From Balneolaceae bacterium (GTDB taxonomy: Bacteria; Bacteroidota; Rhodothermia; Balneolales; Balneolaceae), in NCBI GenBank assembly GCA_020832415.1, contig JAFIES010000124.1, positions 1 through 53,145 on the forward strand: a stretch of DNA of 53,145 nucleotides. The letters are read 5' to 3'. A model generated the notes under the pieces. The model saw nothing but the letters and a program-made list of their open reading frames with translations, did not search any database and was not told where the DNA came from. The first letter of the stretch is position 1; each line of letters opens with the position of its first letter. Shown here one piece after another: positions 1 through 8,911 of this stretch. The translations under genes and the position numbers were made by a program.

Positions 1-462
1 CAAATGGCTCATTTCTACCTGAGAGAACTGAGTAATTCCGACACCATCAACACAACTGCACTGGTTCATGAAGCGTACCTGAAACTGTTTGACAAGGAGA
101 AATTAACCTTAGAGAACAGGGTTCATTTTTTTGCTCTTTGCGGAAAAGTGATGCGACAGATTCTTGTAGATTATTACAGAAAAAAAACTGCCAAAAAACG
201 AGGCGGTGAGGCTTTCGACAAAACTCTGAGTGAAGAGTTATTACCAGGTACAGAACACAGGCTCGAACTTCTTGATTTAGACCTTGCCTTAAGCAAATTA
301 GAGAAACTAAACAGCAGGCTTAGTGTAGTTGTTGAGTGTAAATTTTTTGCTGCCATGAATGATGATGAGATTGCATTGTATCTCGGAGTAACTGACCGAA
401 CGGTCAGGAATGACTGGAGAAAAGCCCGAATGTGGCTCTCAAGAGAATTGTCCGGTCTTTGA
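1..462 (+). CDS. ECF RNA polymerase sigma factor (5' truncated)
   Basis: This is an extracytoplasmic-function sigma factor that would direct RNA polymerase to a small regulon. The reading frame is open at base 1, and the first Met (base 4) lies inside the conserved sigma-2 stretch, so the true start is left of the window. Visible are the region-2 signature TTALVHEAYLKL, then FFALCGKVMRQILVDYYRKK, a short linker, and a region-4 helix-turn-helix near the end (MNDDEIALYLGVTDRTVRNDW). This arrangement is typical of the TIGR02999-type ECF sigma factors, which usually sit beside a Ser/Thr kinase. That is the case here: a kinase gene starts 49 bp downstream on the same strand. I infer that the kinase controls the sigma factor post-translationally. 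Confidence 0.9.
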   Translation, partial: QMAHFYLRELSNSDTINTTALVHEAYLKLFDKEKLTLENRVHFFALCGKVMRQILVDYYRKKTAKKRGGEAFDKTLSEELLPGTEHRLELLDLDLALSKLEKLNSRLSVVVECKFFAAMNDDEIALYLGVTDRTVRNDWRKARMWLSRELSGL

Positions 463-511
463 TGAATATGCTGTATACCGGCCAGAATAAGCCTGTCGCC
501 GGTCGAATAAA

Positions 512-3295
512 ATGACAATCAATTTTGCTATGGATAAAAAAACATGGCAGTACATCGAAGAGATTCTTGATAAAACGTTCGAACTTGATGAAACTGAAGC
601 ACTGAACTTTATTGAGTCTGAAGTTCATGATGAGCTCCTTAAAAAGGAAATAATTGCACTGCTGCTGGCAGAAAAAGCTGCTCCCGATTTTCTTGATTCC
701 GGTATTGATGGACTACTCACATCTAACCAGGCAATCCAAAATATTGCCGATAGTTTTAAAAACCATCATGTTGAAATAGACCGGTATCAAATTTCTGAAG
801 AAATTGGCCGTGGCGGAATGAGTGTGGTTTACCGGGCAAAACGAACTGACGGTGAATTTGAACGGGAAGTAGCTATTAAAATCATGCAGCCTTTCGGCAT
901 TGATCGCGAAGATCGTTTCAGGCGTCTTCGGGATGAACGCCAGATTTTAGCCTCCCTGAACCACCCTAACATCGCAAAGGTTTTTGACGGAGGCGTAACC
1001 CCCGAGGGATGGCCCTACATGGTAATGGAGCTGGTGGATGGTGCTCCATTTATTGATTATTGTAACAAACAAAATCTCAATTTAATCGATCGATTAAATC
1101 TGTTCACATCTGTTTGCAAGGCTGTTAATTATGCACATCAAAACCTGATTTTACACAGAGATCTGAAACCCGGAAATATATTAGTAACCAACGATGGGCG
1201 GGTAAAACTATTAGATTTTGGAATTGCAAAGCTGCTTGATGAAGGCGGATCTGCAGTACCACTAACCCGCACAGGGATACCTCTGCTAACGCCAGAATAT
1301 GCTGCTCCCGAGCAGTTTCAGAATGAACCACCTTCCACATCCTTAGATATCTACAGCCTTGGAGTGATTTTATATGAGCTTTTGGCCGGTACTCGGCCAT
1401 TCGATCTGAATAACAAAAGCTATTTTGAAATCACCAATATTATCCGTGAAAAAGCGCCTGCTAAGCCATCTGAAAAATCCTGCATAAAAAAAATCTCCCC
1501 ATCAGATCTTAGAGGCGATCTGGATACAATATGCATGAAAGCATTGAGGAAAGAGCCGAATGAACGCTATGGTTCAGTACAGGAACTTCTTGATGATATT
1601 ACCCGATATTGCTCCGGGCTACCGGTACGTGCGCGACCGGCAACCCGTAGCTATCGCTTGAAAAAGTTTGTGGGGAGGCATCGAACAGGTGCAGCCGCTT
1701 CACTCGTATTTCTTCTATTCCTTTTTTCCTTCATCGCCCTATTGATCTATCAGCAATCGATCACTTCTTTGGAACGGGACCGTGCCGTATCTCTTACTGA
1801 ACAGTTACAGGCAGAGCTTGACCGGTCAAACACACTCCGGAATTTCCTGGTTGATCTGTTCAGCGCAAACATACCCGACAGACCAAGCGATGAGATACCC
1901 TCCACCGAAGAGCTTCTTGAAATAGGTGTGGAAAAAGCCTTGGATCCGGAAAGCGGCAGTGATGCCATTCGTGCAGATATGTTAACCGTAATCGGCTCCA
2001 TCTACGAACCTCTCAACAGGCTCGAACGAGCAATTGAACTTACTGAGAAGGCAATTGAGATCGCAGAGAGTGATACTGATAAAAACAGAAAGCAGCTTAT
2101 AGCAGCTTATCGTCTTCACAGTAAAATTTTACTGCGCCAGCGGGAATTTCTACAGTCTGAAACCTCTCTCTTCAAAGCACAGGAACTGTTGGCACCTGAT
2201 GAACGGACAGGTGAAGATGATTTACGGCTCATGCTTGACCTGGCCCGGATACGCATGCATCATGGTGAGTATGATGAAGCAAAGAAAATGCTACTCCCCT
2301 TTGTTGATCAGGCAAAATCCGGTAAAACCTATTCTCCGGCTTTGATTACAAGACTGCTTTGGGATATGGGCATCGTATATAACCTTACCGATGAACTTGA
2401 GAAATCACTTGAGATCAGAACGTTTCTAAACACTCATACTAAAAACATACATGGAACAACCAATCTAAACTATATCGTATCTCTTGCTAATACAGCACTG
2501 GTTCAAATCAAATTAGGGCGGTTCACCGATGGAGAAGAGAGCCTGGCTGAGGTTTTTAATCTTTACGACGAGATTTTTAAGGAGAAACCGAGTGAATATA
2601 GGGCAGCTGCCCTCAATACATTGGCAAGACTTCAGAAGTACAGAGGTGATTTTGATGAAGCTCTTGTCACAGCCCGGTTAAGCAGTGAAGAGTGGGCTGC
2701 AGCCAGGGAACTTGATAATCTGGATGATTACGTTTGGCTGCACTTTGGGCAGGCTCAAGTTCTGATGGCCAGCCAAAATTGGGAGAGAGCGGAATCAGTC
2801 CTTACTCACACTGAAAATCTCTTTCTTTCGTCAGAAACAGTGATGTATGGAAATCTTACATGGGTGGAAGCATCTTTGGCTCAAATTCACTGTAACAGGG
2901 GAAACAGTAATTCAGGTATTGAAATGATCCAAAAAATCAATAATCGCCTCGAAGAATCGGAAACCGACTATATGACCACAGACTATCACCTTGCCCTATA
3001 TGAAGCTGAAGGTATCTGTGCTGAATCCATGGGACAATTTCAGGATGCTATTTCAGCCTTTAATCGTGCACTGGCACTACCCATTCCAGCCGGACAATTT
3101 GCAGACATAGCCCGTCTCAACATTCACCTGGCAAGGGTAACAGCAGCAGCAGGCCAGTTTGAATTTGCGATGAACCATCTCGAAGAGGCGGAAAGAGAAC
3201 TTTTAAAACACGCTCCGACAGACCATCCATACACAGCATTGCTTGAGGAAACTCACTCTGAACTTTCTGCTATTTCTGTACAAGATATTAATTGA
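512..3295 (+). CDS. Membrane-anchored Ser/Thr protein kinase with TPR sensor region
   Basis: This is a PknB-type (Hanks) kinase of 927 aa. The kinase domain runs from about residue 91: glycine loop GRGGMS, catalytic Lys123 in VAIKIM, catalytic loop HRDLKPGN (H215-D217), DFG at D235, and an APEQF activation segment. A hydrophobic segment at about 395-417 is a single membrane span. The remaining 500 residues are tetratricopeptide-like helical repeats (many A..Y...G....A pairs), probably outside the membrane as a protein-interaction or sensing part. A start at base 530 (MDKKTW) is also possible, as no ribosome binding site decides between them. The gene follows the ECF sigma gene and is probably in its operon, a common pairing in Rhodothermota, Acidobacteria and Planctomycetes. 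Catalytic residues are intact, so it is likely active. Confidence 0.93.
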   Translation: MTINFAMDKKTWQYIEEILDKTFELDETEALNFIESEVHDELLKKEIIALLLAEKAAPDFLDSGIDGLLTSNQAIQNIADSFKNHHVEIDRYQISEEIGRGGMSVVYRAKRTDGEFEREVAIKIMQPFGIDREDRFRRLRDERQILASLNHPNIAKVFDGGVTPEGWPYMVMELVDGAPFIDYCNKQNLNLIDRLNLFTSVCKAVNYAHQNLILHRDLKPGNILVTNDGRVKLLDFGIAKLLDEGGSAVPLTRTGIPLLTPEYAAPEQFQNEPPSTSLDIYSLGVILYELLAGTRPFDLNNKSYFEITNIIREKAPAKPSEKSCIKKISPSDLRGDLDTICMKALRKEPNERYGSVQELLDDITRYCSGLPVRARPATRSYRLKKFVGRHRTGAAASLVFLLFLFSFIALLIYQQSITSLERDRAVSLTEQLQAELDRSNTLRNFLVDLFSANIPDRPSDEIPSTEELLEIGVEKALDPESGSDAIRADMLTVIGSIYEPLNRLERAIELTEKAIEIAESDTDKNRKQLIAAYRLHSKILLRQREFLQSETSLFKAQELLAPDERTGEDDLRLMLDLARIRMHHGEYDEAKKMLLPFVDQAKSGKTYSPALITRLLWDMGIVYNLTDELEKSLEIRTFLNTHTKNIHGTTNLNYIVSLANTALVQIKLGRFTDGEESLAEVFNLYDEIFKEKPSEYRAAALNTLARLQKYRGDFDEALVTARLSSEEWAAARELDNLDDYVWLHFGQAQVLMASQNWERAESVLTHTENLFLSSETVMYGNLTWVEASLAQIHCNRGNSNSGIEMIQKINNRLEESETDYMTTDYHLALYEAEGICAESMGQFQDAISAFNRALALPIPAGQFADIARLNIHLARVTAAAGQFEFAMNHLEEAERELLKHAPTDHPYTALLEETHSELSAISVQDIN

Positions 3296-3368
3296 AAAAC
3301 CAGCACCCCCCTGTTCATCATTTTTCATGCCGGCTATTCATTCATTAAAAGTCAGATAAATACCAATG

Positions 3369-3875
3369 TTAACTGCATTGCCCGGTCTGCACGTACCTGT
3401 TTCCTGCCTTCAGTCCTTCAACGTGTGCAATTAGCTCACTAGCATTCTGATTCATGAGATCCCGGTAGGTGCTGAAAGCACATGCTGCAGCGCCGGGGTT
3501 GTCTGGATATGTTTCGTTGTAGAGTCTTTGTGCTGAAGGACGTTCACGAAAATCGCCTGAGAAATCAAACTCCGGAACAAATCTCTCAAAAGGTACAGGT
3601 ATTGGAAATGGCCTGAATGTTCCAAATAATTTCTCCATTGCATTATCGAGTGATAAAATGGGGAAGTCTCTTCCTGTAACCCTACTTTCCAGGTATAATA
3701 CTGCACTTTTAACTGATGGATCTGCCTGATTTGAAAGTTTTTGCAGCTGTTCCGAAAACGAACATTTATCATACACCGGCAATTTTACAGACTGCAGCAC
3801 TTTTATGGCTGTATTAACATTCTTCGGGGTGTGTTTTTCTATTAGTTCTGAATTATTGGCTTTATCTTTTTTCAT
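3369..3875 (-). CDS. Hypothetical protein, 168 aa
   Basis: I recognise no family. The frame is a full-length ORF with an ATG start and no overlap with neighbours, convergent with the kinase gene and divergent from the beta-propeller lipoprotein gene. There is no signal peptide or membrane segment, so the product is probably cytoplasmic. The N-terminal 45 residues are rich in Lys, Asn and Thr. The centre holds an aromatic/proline stretch (FGTFRPFPIPVPFERFVPEFDF), and three Cys lie in the sequence (residues about 38, 132 and 167). The C-terminal part (AACAFSTYRDLMNQNASELIAHVEGLKAG) looks helical. It could be a lineage-specific protein. Codon use resembles the neighbours, which supports a real gene. 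Confidence 0.6.
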   Translation of the reverse strand: MKKDKANNSELIEKHTPKNVNTAIKVLQSVKLPVYDKCSFSEQLQKLSNQADPSVKSAVLYLESRVTGRDFPILSLDNAMEKLFGTFRPFPIPVPFERFVPEFDFSGDFRERPSAQRLYNETYPDNPGAAACAFSTYRDLMNQNASELIAHVEGLKAGNRYVQTGQCS

Positions 3876-3960
3876 TTCTTTCTCTGATCTATTATTTGAT
3901 TAAACTACTATCTAATCACACATACGCAAACAGAAGCAATTATTGGAAATCAGCCAGCAG

Positions 3961-4752
3961 ATGTTAAGCACATACAAGCCTGTTTATACGTTTATAATCC
4001 TTTTCAAAATTTCACTTCTTTTTTGGATCTCCTGTTCAGATGATCAACCACCCGTTGCGCCAAGTGAGGAATATGAAGAGATCACTCTTCTTGCTGAATT
4101 TCCACTGGATATCAGAGATCCCTCCGGACTTGCACTCGATCCGGATGGTGAAACATTGTGGGTGGTGAGTGATAATCCGGGCAGGGGAATTTACCGAATC
4201 ACCTATCAGGGCGAAATTGTTGAGCAGATTCAAATGGATAGTGATGATCTTGAGGGAATAATCGTAGACCCAAATGACAATACTCTTTGGGTAGTTGAGG
4301 AGAGACTCAGGCAAATTGTAAACATATCAAGAAGTGGTGAAGTACTGCAGAGAGTACAGCTTGATGTAGAAGGAGATATTGAAAATGACGGGCTTGAAGG
4401 TATTACAGTAAATCCAAATAACGGCCACTTCTTTGTAGTGAATGAAGCCAACCCCAGGCAGCTGCACGAATTAACCCCTCAAATGGAGATCATAAATACC
4501 ACTGATATCAATTTCAGTGGTATTTTTGAGGTAGAAGATCTGTCGGGAATCAGCTACAATATCACTGAAAACAGTCTTTGGATTGTTAGTGATACATCAG
4601 AAAAAATTGTTGTTACAGATCTGAATGGGTCACCAATTAAAGCCTATAATATCGATGTTTTTGATCCGGAAGGAATTGCTCTGGATGCCTCACAAAGAAT
4701 TGTATTTATTGTTTCTGATTCTGACAGGACACTCTACGTTTTCAACTATTGA
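3961..4752 (+). CDS. Lipoprotein with SdiA-regulated / phytase-like beta-propeller
   Basis: The product is probably an exported lipoprotein carrying a beta-propeller of the SdiA-regulated family. The frame is open from a TTG at 3943, but the ATG at 3961 gives a better start: it is followed by a short basic stretch, a hydrophobic core (FIILFKISLLFWIS) and a lipobox-like Cys followed by SDD. The body contains repeated blades: DPSGLALDPDGETLWVVSD, DLEGIIVDPNDNTLWVVEE, GLEGITVNPNNGHFFVVNE, DLSGISYNITENSLWIVSD and DPEGIALDASQRIVFIVSD. Each shows the pattern of an acidic/Gly turn, D-P-x-x-x-x-L-W and a beta strand. Family members have been linked to calcium-dependent or phytase-like folds, but no catalytic residues can be assigned. 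The ligand is unknown. Confidence 0.8.
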   Translation: MLSTYKPVYTFIILFKISLLFWISCSDDQPPVAPSEEYEEITLLAEFPLDIRDPSGLALDPDGETLWVVSDNPGRGIYRITYQGEIVEQIQMDSDDLEGIIVDPNDNTLWVVEERLRQIVNISRSGEVLQRVQLDVEGDIENDGLEGITVNPNNGHFFVVNEANPRQLHELTPQMEIINTTDINFSGIFEVEDLSGISYNITENSLWIVSDTSEKIVVTDLNGSPIKAYNIDVFDPEGIALDASQRIVFIVSDSDRTLYVFNY

Positions 4753-4765
4753 TGTATGGATATGA

Positions 4766-5884
4766 TTACCGAACGTAAATCTTCGAATTGGGCGTAAATC
4801 CTGATACTTCTTCTGCAAGTTTTCCTTCGAACCATTCGTATTGCAGCGTTTCAGCATCAAGCAGTTGAACCAGAACCGTTCCTTCAACCGCAGGGTTTTC
4901 AAGATTCAGAGCTCTCCACCAGGTTATTACTTCGTATTTTACCGTTCCGGAGCTTACGGTAATACTTTCAGGTTCCGGGCTATTGCCTTTCACAAACAAT
5001 GAATAGGGATCTAAACCATCATTTAACATACCATCACCATCCACAAGTGGGCTGGCATCCACAATCATTATCTGATCACCATATAATTCATGCCAGACAA
5101 AAACGAGCTGTCTGCTCCATTGAGTGATTTCCGTTGTACCTTCCAGAAACCAGTTTCCTGCAAGGGTTCCCTCTTTGTCATAAGCTACTCTGCCACATCT
5201 TGGCTCAGCCGTACGGGGATTGATTGCCCAGATTTCTTCTCTCAGGGACGCCGGCATATAGTCTGTATAACAAACAGCCGACCTGTAATCGCGGCCATAC
5301 ATAGATGGATTGGCGAAATAGTGTTCCCGTTCATGGTCGTACATCCCGATATCAAGACCCGGATGTGGCCCAACATACCCAATTACCTGACCTGCTGTTA
5401 CCTTGATCTTAACTTGATTCCGTACTCCTCTGCCTTTTCGTATTTCGCCCGCCTGTTCTAAAATATAATCAGACAGAGCAGTAATATGACCATAGTAGCC
5501 TCCTGCATGTTTGCTGTAAACGATGTCCATGGTAAAATCATCGTAATCTATACCCTGCACTTCTTCTGGTGCATGGTGATCTACAACCGTTCTGAATTCT
5601 TGTTCAATATTAATGATATATCCATCGCCCATGGCAAACACAGGAACAGTTGGCGGAAATGTATACGGGTTCAATAGATAGAATCCTCCATGCATTTTTG
5701 GAATGACGCGTATTTGGCCCATCGGCCCAAAACTGTGCATTTGAGATAAGTCTGTTGGCAGGTGAGTTAATTCAAACTCATCAGGCAGATCAAGACTGTC
5801 TAAGAATGATTCTTTACAGGCTGAGAAGTACACCAAAAGCAAGAGTATCGCTATGATGCATATGATTGGTTTTAGTGTATTCAT
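4766..5884 (-). CDS. Lipoprotein with degenerate M23 (LytM)-like fold, paralogue 1
   Basis: The start chosen is the ATG at 5884, because MNTLKPIICIIAILLLLVYFSAC is a clean lipoprotein signal. The frame also opens at 5923, but those extra codons lie across a palindrome. The central part resembles M23 endopeptidases: an HGG motif, PVFAMGDGYIINIE (like the family's V.A..dG.V), YYGHITALSD (like Y.H...l) and AGQVIGYVG. The family's final HxH zinc motif is replaced by GLDIGMYD, so metal-dependent hydrolysis is doubtful. A C-terminal region with RCGRVAYDKEGTLAGNWFLEGT follows, conserved in the paralogue at 7519-8673. I infer a cell-envelope protein that uses an M23-like fold for binding. The substrate is unknown. 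Confidence 0.75.
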   Translation of the reverse strand: MNTLKPIICIIAILLLLVYFSACKESFLDSLDLPDEFELTHLPTDLSQMHSFGPMGQIRVIPKMHGGFYLLNPYTFPPTVPVFAMGDGYIINIEQEFRTVVDHHAPEEVQGIDYDDFTMDIVYSKHAGGYYGHITALSDYILEQAGEIRKGRGVRNQVKIKVTAGQVIGYVGPHPGLDIGMYDHEREHYFANPSMYGRDYRSAVCYTDYMPASLREEIWAINPRTAEPRCGRVAYDKEGTLAGNWFLEGTTEITQWSRQLVFVWHELYGDQIMIVDASPLVDGDGMLNDGLDPYSLFVKGNSPEPESITVSSGTVKYEVITWWRALNLENPAVEGTVLVQLLDAETLQYEWFEGKLAEEVSGFTPNSKIYVR

Positions 5885-5892
5885 GGTTTTAC

Positions 5893-5926
5893 AGTCTTGA
5901 GTCATGAGATTCTCAAGACTCATATC
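5893..5926. promoter_or_regulatory. Palindrome of TGAGTC-type units upstream of M23-like paralogue 1
   Basis: The + strand reads AGTCTTGAG, then TCATGAGATT, then CTCAAGACTC. Arms made of TGAGTCNTGAG units are arranged around a central TGAGATTCTCA. The same structure, longer, lies at the same place upstream of the paralogous gene (8688-8726). It sits just before the start codon, so it could be an operator or an mRNA leader hairpin, or simply a dispersed repeat. Confidence 0.5.
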
Positions 5927-5950
5927 TAAAGTTTGTTCATTTTCCCTTTT

Positions 5951-6415
5951 TCAGACAATCACCACCCGTTTGGTATCGGGATCGTACTTCACTTCCACTT
6001 CGGCACCGGGTTGATACTGCGTAATACTGAACCGTGAAATAAGCTGCTCTGTTGTAGCCTGAAAGAGTTCCCCATATTCAGATCGTACTTCCAGTTGAAA
6101 TCCCACTACCGGCTGATGATTAATGGTTGTGCCGGTTTCATATAACTCTACTATTTTGGCTCTGCCCGGCTTTCCATTCTTTCGGATACGCGCATTCTGT
6201 ATGCTGCTGGCAAATAACGAGCCGAAAATCAGGGCGAAAGTCAGAATAAATAGCACACTTAACGGAATGAGCGAGTACATGGCCAGTGCCGGCATTTCAT
6301 TCAATCCATATTCGCCTGGCGGTAATTGCAATACGCCAATCATCAATGTGGTAAAGGGTATCCACATCAGGCCAAAACAGATCCAACCGAATTTTCTAAG
6401 TTTTTTTGGGTTCAT
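5951..6415 (-). CDS. DUF3592-like two-span membrane protein, 154 aa
   Basis: This is a small membrane protein with two hydrophobic segments (about residues 10-30 and 44-68), followed by a cytoplasmic or periplasmic beta domain. That domain has the features of DUF3592-like proteins: GKPGRAKIVELYETGTTINH with PVVGFQLEV, a central aromatic/Thr stretch, and the closing pattern QPGAEVEVKYDPDTKRVVIV. No enzymatic motif is known for the family. It lies in a run of same-strand genes between the collagen-like lipoprotein and M23-like paralogue 1, with 66 bp to the latter's start. The function is unknown. Confidence 0.7.
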   Translation of the reverse strand: MNPKKLRKFGWICFGLMWIPFTTLMIGVLQLPPGEYGLNEMPALAMYSLIPLSVLFILTFALIFGSLFASSIQNARIRKNGKPGRAKIVELYETGTTINHQPVVGFQLEVRSEYGELFQATTEQLISRFSITQYQPGAEVEVKYDPDTKRVVIV

Positions 6416-6509
6416 TTTTACAGATCGTTGTATAGTGAATTTTTCCTCGTTAGAGCCTTGTACTTCTAACGGGCTTTATTAATTTTGTAACGTATACAGA
6501 GAACCTGAT

Positions 6510-7379
6510 TCAATCCGGCAGGTTAAAAATCTCCTTTACCTGCTCATAGTCTTTCAAAATTTCTTCCGAAAGTTTTAGTGGTACACCCCCGGGTATTAGT
6601 ACATAGCGCACATGTGTAATCCAGTCAGCGTCAACATCTGAACCATCCGTAGACCTTGCCACTAATTCTATACTGCCCGTGAAGGCAAAAAACCTGTACG
6701 AGTGAACCATCTCAACAAAAGGAATTGCAAAAACCTGCGGACCTAAACCTCTTACATACACCAATATGACACCCGTATTCAGAAGCTCTTCCGTTACAGC
6801 CGGCTCATCAATAGACATCTGTTTCCAGTTGGGATTATCCAGTGAATTCCAGACTCTATCCAGCCACCCAGAATAATAAACGTTTGCAGTACCCGGCGGG
6901 CCTTGCAGGTCTAAGGGTTCTCCCCAGCCGCTTTCTGTTTTTGGTCCATAAAGATGAAAATTTTCTCTATCCAGGTAATAATCTCCAATCTCACCCAGGC
7001 TGTTCGCCGGTGCCCCATCACCTGCATAAATCTGGCTTCCGTCTTCTCCGTCAGACCCATCCGTGCCATCCAGCCCCTGGGCACCCTGCAAGCTGAGTGG
7101 CTCTCCCCAGCTATCTTCTGTTTTTGGTCCGTAAAGATTACCCGCGGCTAAGTCAATATAAAAATCTCCTCTGTTTCCCAGATTTTGGTGTGGCTCTCCA
7201 TTTCCTGCTAACATAATAGCACCACCGGCTCCAGCCGGACCAACCGGGCCTTCTGGACCCTCAGGGCCTGTTTCACCTTGAGGGCCAACCGGACCTTCAC
7301 ATGAAATATTAACCATTGACACAGCAAGAATAAATGGAATTATCAGAATAAATCGTGATTGTATATTATTTATACCCAT
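6510..7379 (-). CDS. Collagen-like lipoprotein
   Basis: The N-terminus is a signal sequence ending in a lipobox-type Cys (about residue 27, followed by EGPVGPQG). A short collagen-like run of Gly-X-Y triplets follows (GPVGPQGETGPEGPEGPVGP). Two copies of a 45-residue unit come next, each with GDFYID or GDYYLD, LYGPKTE, WGEPL.LQG and an adjoining short collagen stretch. The C-terminal 120 residues form a globular domain of unknown function with YVRGLGPQVFAIPF. Such proteins are surface-exposed and trimerise through the collagen part in known cases. Neighbouring genes also encode surface proteins, which suggests a cell-surface locus. Confidence 0.8.
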   Translation of the reverse strand: MGINNIQSRFILIIPFILAVSMVNISCEGPVGPQGETGPEGPEGPVGPAGAGGAIMLAGNGEPHQNLGNRGDFYIDLAAGNLYGPKTEDSWGEPLSLQGAQGLDGTDGSDGEDGSQIYAGDGAPANSLGEIGDYYLDRENFHLYGPKTESGWGEPLDLQGPPGTANVYYSGWLDRVWNSLDNPNWKQMSIDEPAVTEELLNTGVILVYVRGLGPQVFAIPFVEMVHSYRFFAFTGSIELVARSTDGSDVDADWITHVRYVLIPGGVPLKLSEEILKDYEQVKEIFNLPD

Positions 7380-7518
7380 CGTTCAGGTTTTAACTTTGTG
7401 ATTTCATTCGGGCAATGCCACCATTTCTTATTAGGAGCACTTCCTCTCTCTTTTTAAAACGTAATCCTGGGGTCTAACCGGAAATATGTTTATAGTCCTG
7501 AGCCTTGAATCTTGATTC

Positions 7519-8673
7519 CTATCTTAAATAAATCCTTGAATTGGATGTAAAGCCTGATACTTCATTTGCTGACTTTCCTTCAAAATATTCATACTGAATT
7601 CTTTCAGGTTCTAGCATCTGAATCAGCAGCGTTCCCTCCGGATCTGCATGCTCATTATTCATATGTATCCATGGATCTGCAACTTCATATAACACCAAAC
7701 CCGATTCTACAGTTATACTTTCGGGTTCCGGGGTATTACCTTTTACAAGCCAGAGGTGCGGAAATCTCCTCATATTTTGCGCCCCATCTCCATCCAAAAG
7801 CGGGCTCGCATCAGCAATGGCGATGCGATCGCCATGTATTTCATGCCGGGCAAAAATTAACTGCCGACTCCATTGACTTAGATCTGTTGTCCCCTCCAAA
7901 AACCAGATTCCGGCAAGTGTTCCCTCTTTGTCGTAGGCTACTCTGCCGCATCGCGGTTCGGCCGTGCGGGGATTGATTGCCCAGATATCATCCCGTAGAT
8001 CTGCCGGTAAATAATCTGTGTAACAGACAGTCGATCTGTATTCAGGGCTGTACATGGATGGATTGGCATAATAGTGTTCCCGTTCGTAGTCGTACATCCC
8101 GATATCAAAACCGGGGTGTGGCCCAATATATCCCAAAACCTGGCCCGGCGTTATTTTAATTCTAACACGATTATGTACGCCTCTGCCTTTCTTTATTTCA
8201 CCAGCCTGTTCTAAAATTTCATCAGATAAAGCCGATACATGGCCATAGTAACCTCCGGCATATTTACTGTATACAATATTCAATGAAAAATCATCGTAAT
8301 CTGTACCAGCCACATCAGGAGGCCAATGATCTGTTACGGTCCTAAAATCTTTCTCGATATTATAAATATATCCCTCACCCATAGCATATACCGGTATCAT
8401 ATTTGGAGGAAATGTATAATAATTGATTAGCCCGAACCCTCCATGCATTTTTGGAATACCCTGAAGAGAACCCATAGGACCGAACCCTGCCATTTGGGAC
8501 AGATCTGTAGGTAAATGGGTAAATTGTACTTGATCCGGGAGATCCGGAAACTCATCATGTATAGTCCGCTTTTCATCCTCGTAAAGAGCCGGATTATCCT
8601 TACAGGCAAAGAAAGATAAAGACAAAAGCGAGATTATCGCTGTGAGGTATATGATTGGTTTGATTGATTTCAT
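7519..8673 (-). CDS. Lipoprotein with degenerate M23 (LytM)-like fold, paralogue 2
   Basis: This is the paralogue of 4766-5884, with similarity along the full length. I choose the ATG at 8673 because MKSIKPIIYLTAIISLLSLSFFAC is a lipoprotein signal; the longer frame to 8712 covers a palindrome. Shared landmarks are FGPMGSLQGIPKMHGGF, PVYAMGEGYIYNIE, GGYYGHVSALSDEILEQAG, GQVLGYIGPHPGFDIGMYD, AINPRTAEPRCGRVAYDKEG and a C-terminal SGFTSNSRIYLR. As in the first copy, the usual HxH zinc ligands of M23 peptidases are absent. The two copies flank the collagen-like and DUF3592-like genes on the same strand, so an ancestral tandem duplication with later insertion is likely. Confidence 0.75.
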   Translation of the reverse strand: MKSIKPIIYLTAIISLLSLSFFACKDNPALYEDEKRTIHDEFPDLPDQVQFTHLPTDLSQMAGFGPMGSLQGIPKMHGGFGLINYYTFPPNMIPVYAMGEGYIYNIEKDFRTVTDHWPPDVAGTDYDDFSLNIVYSKYAGGYYGHVSALSDEILEQAGEIKKGRGVHNRVRIKITPGQVLGYIGPHPGFDIGMYDYEREHYYANPSMYSPEYRSTVCYTDYLPADLRDDIWAINPRTAEPRCGRVAYDKEGTLAGIWFLEGTTDLSQWSRQLIFARHEIHGDRIAIADASPLLDGDGAQNMRRFPHLWLVKGNTPEPESITVESGLVLYEVADPWIHMNNEHADPEGTLLIQMLEPERIQYEYFEGKSANEVSGFTSNSRIYLR

Positions 8674-8687
8674 TGTTTTATAATCGT

Positions 8688-8726
8688 GAGTCCTGAGTCT
8701 TGAGATTCTCATGACTCAAGACTCAT
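8688..8726. promoter_or_regulatory. Palindrome of TGAGTC-type units upstream of M23-like paralogue 2
   Basis: The + strand contains GAGTCTTGAG, then ATTCTCATGA, then CTCAAGACTC, embedded in a longer near-palindrome centred on TGAGATTCTCA (arms of about 17 bp with two mismatches). A related structure precedes paralogue 1 (5893-5926). A degenerate run of the same units lies at about 7492-7512, just beyond this gene's 3' end. The role is unknown; an operator, leader hairpin or mobile repeat are all possible. Confidence 0.5.
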
Positions 8727-8911
8727 ATCTAACTAAAGATTATTCCAATTCCATCACCATCAGAAAAACCAGATCATGAATTCCGGTGGCAATGGTTAGC
8801 AAGGTATATTTCACTATTATTTCGGTGGGACTGATTCCTGGTAAAAGGTGGTACTTAGAAAAGCTATTCAATAAATAAACATAAAAATTTTTATTGTTGA
8901 AAAATCTGATG

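Noticed and set aside
3943-3960. TTG start extending the beta-propeller lipoprotein by six residues
   Set aside because: The ATG at 3961 directly precedes the signal sequence and fits the usual lipoprotein start better.
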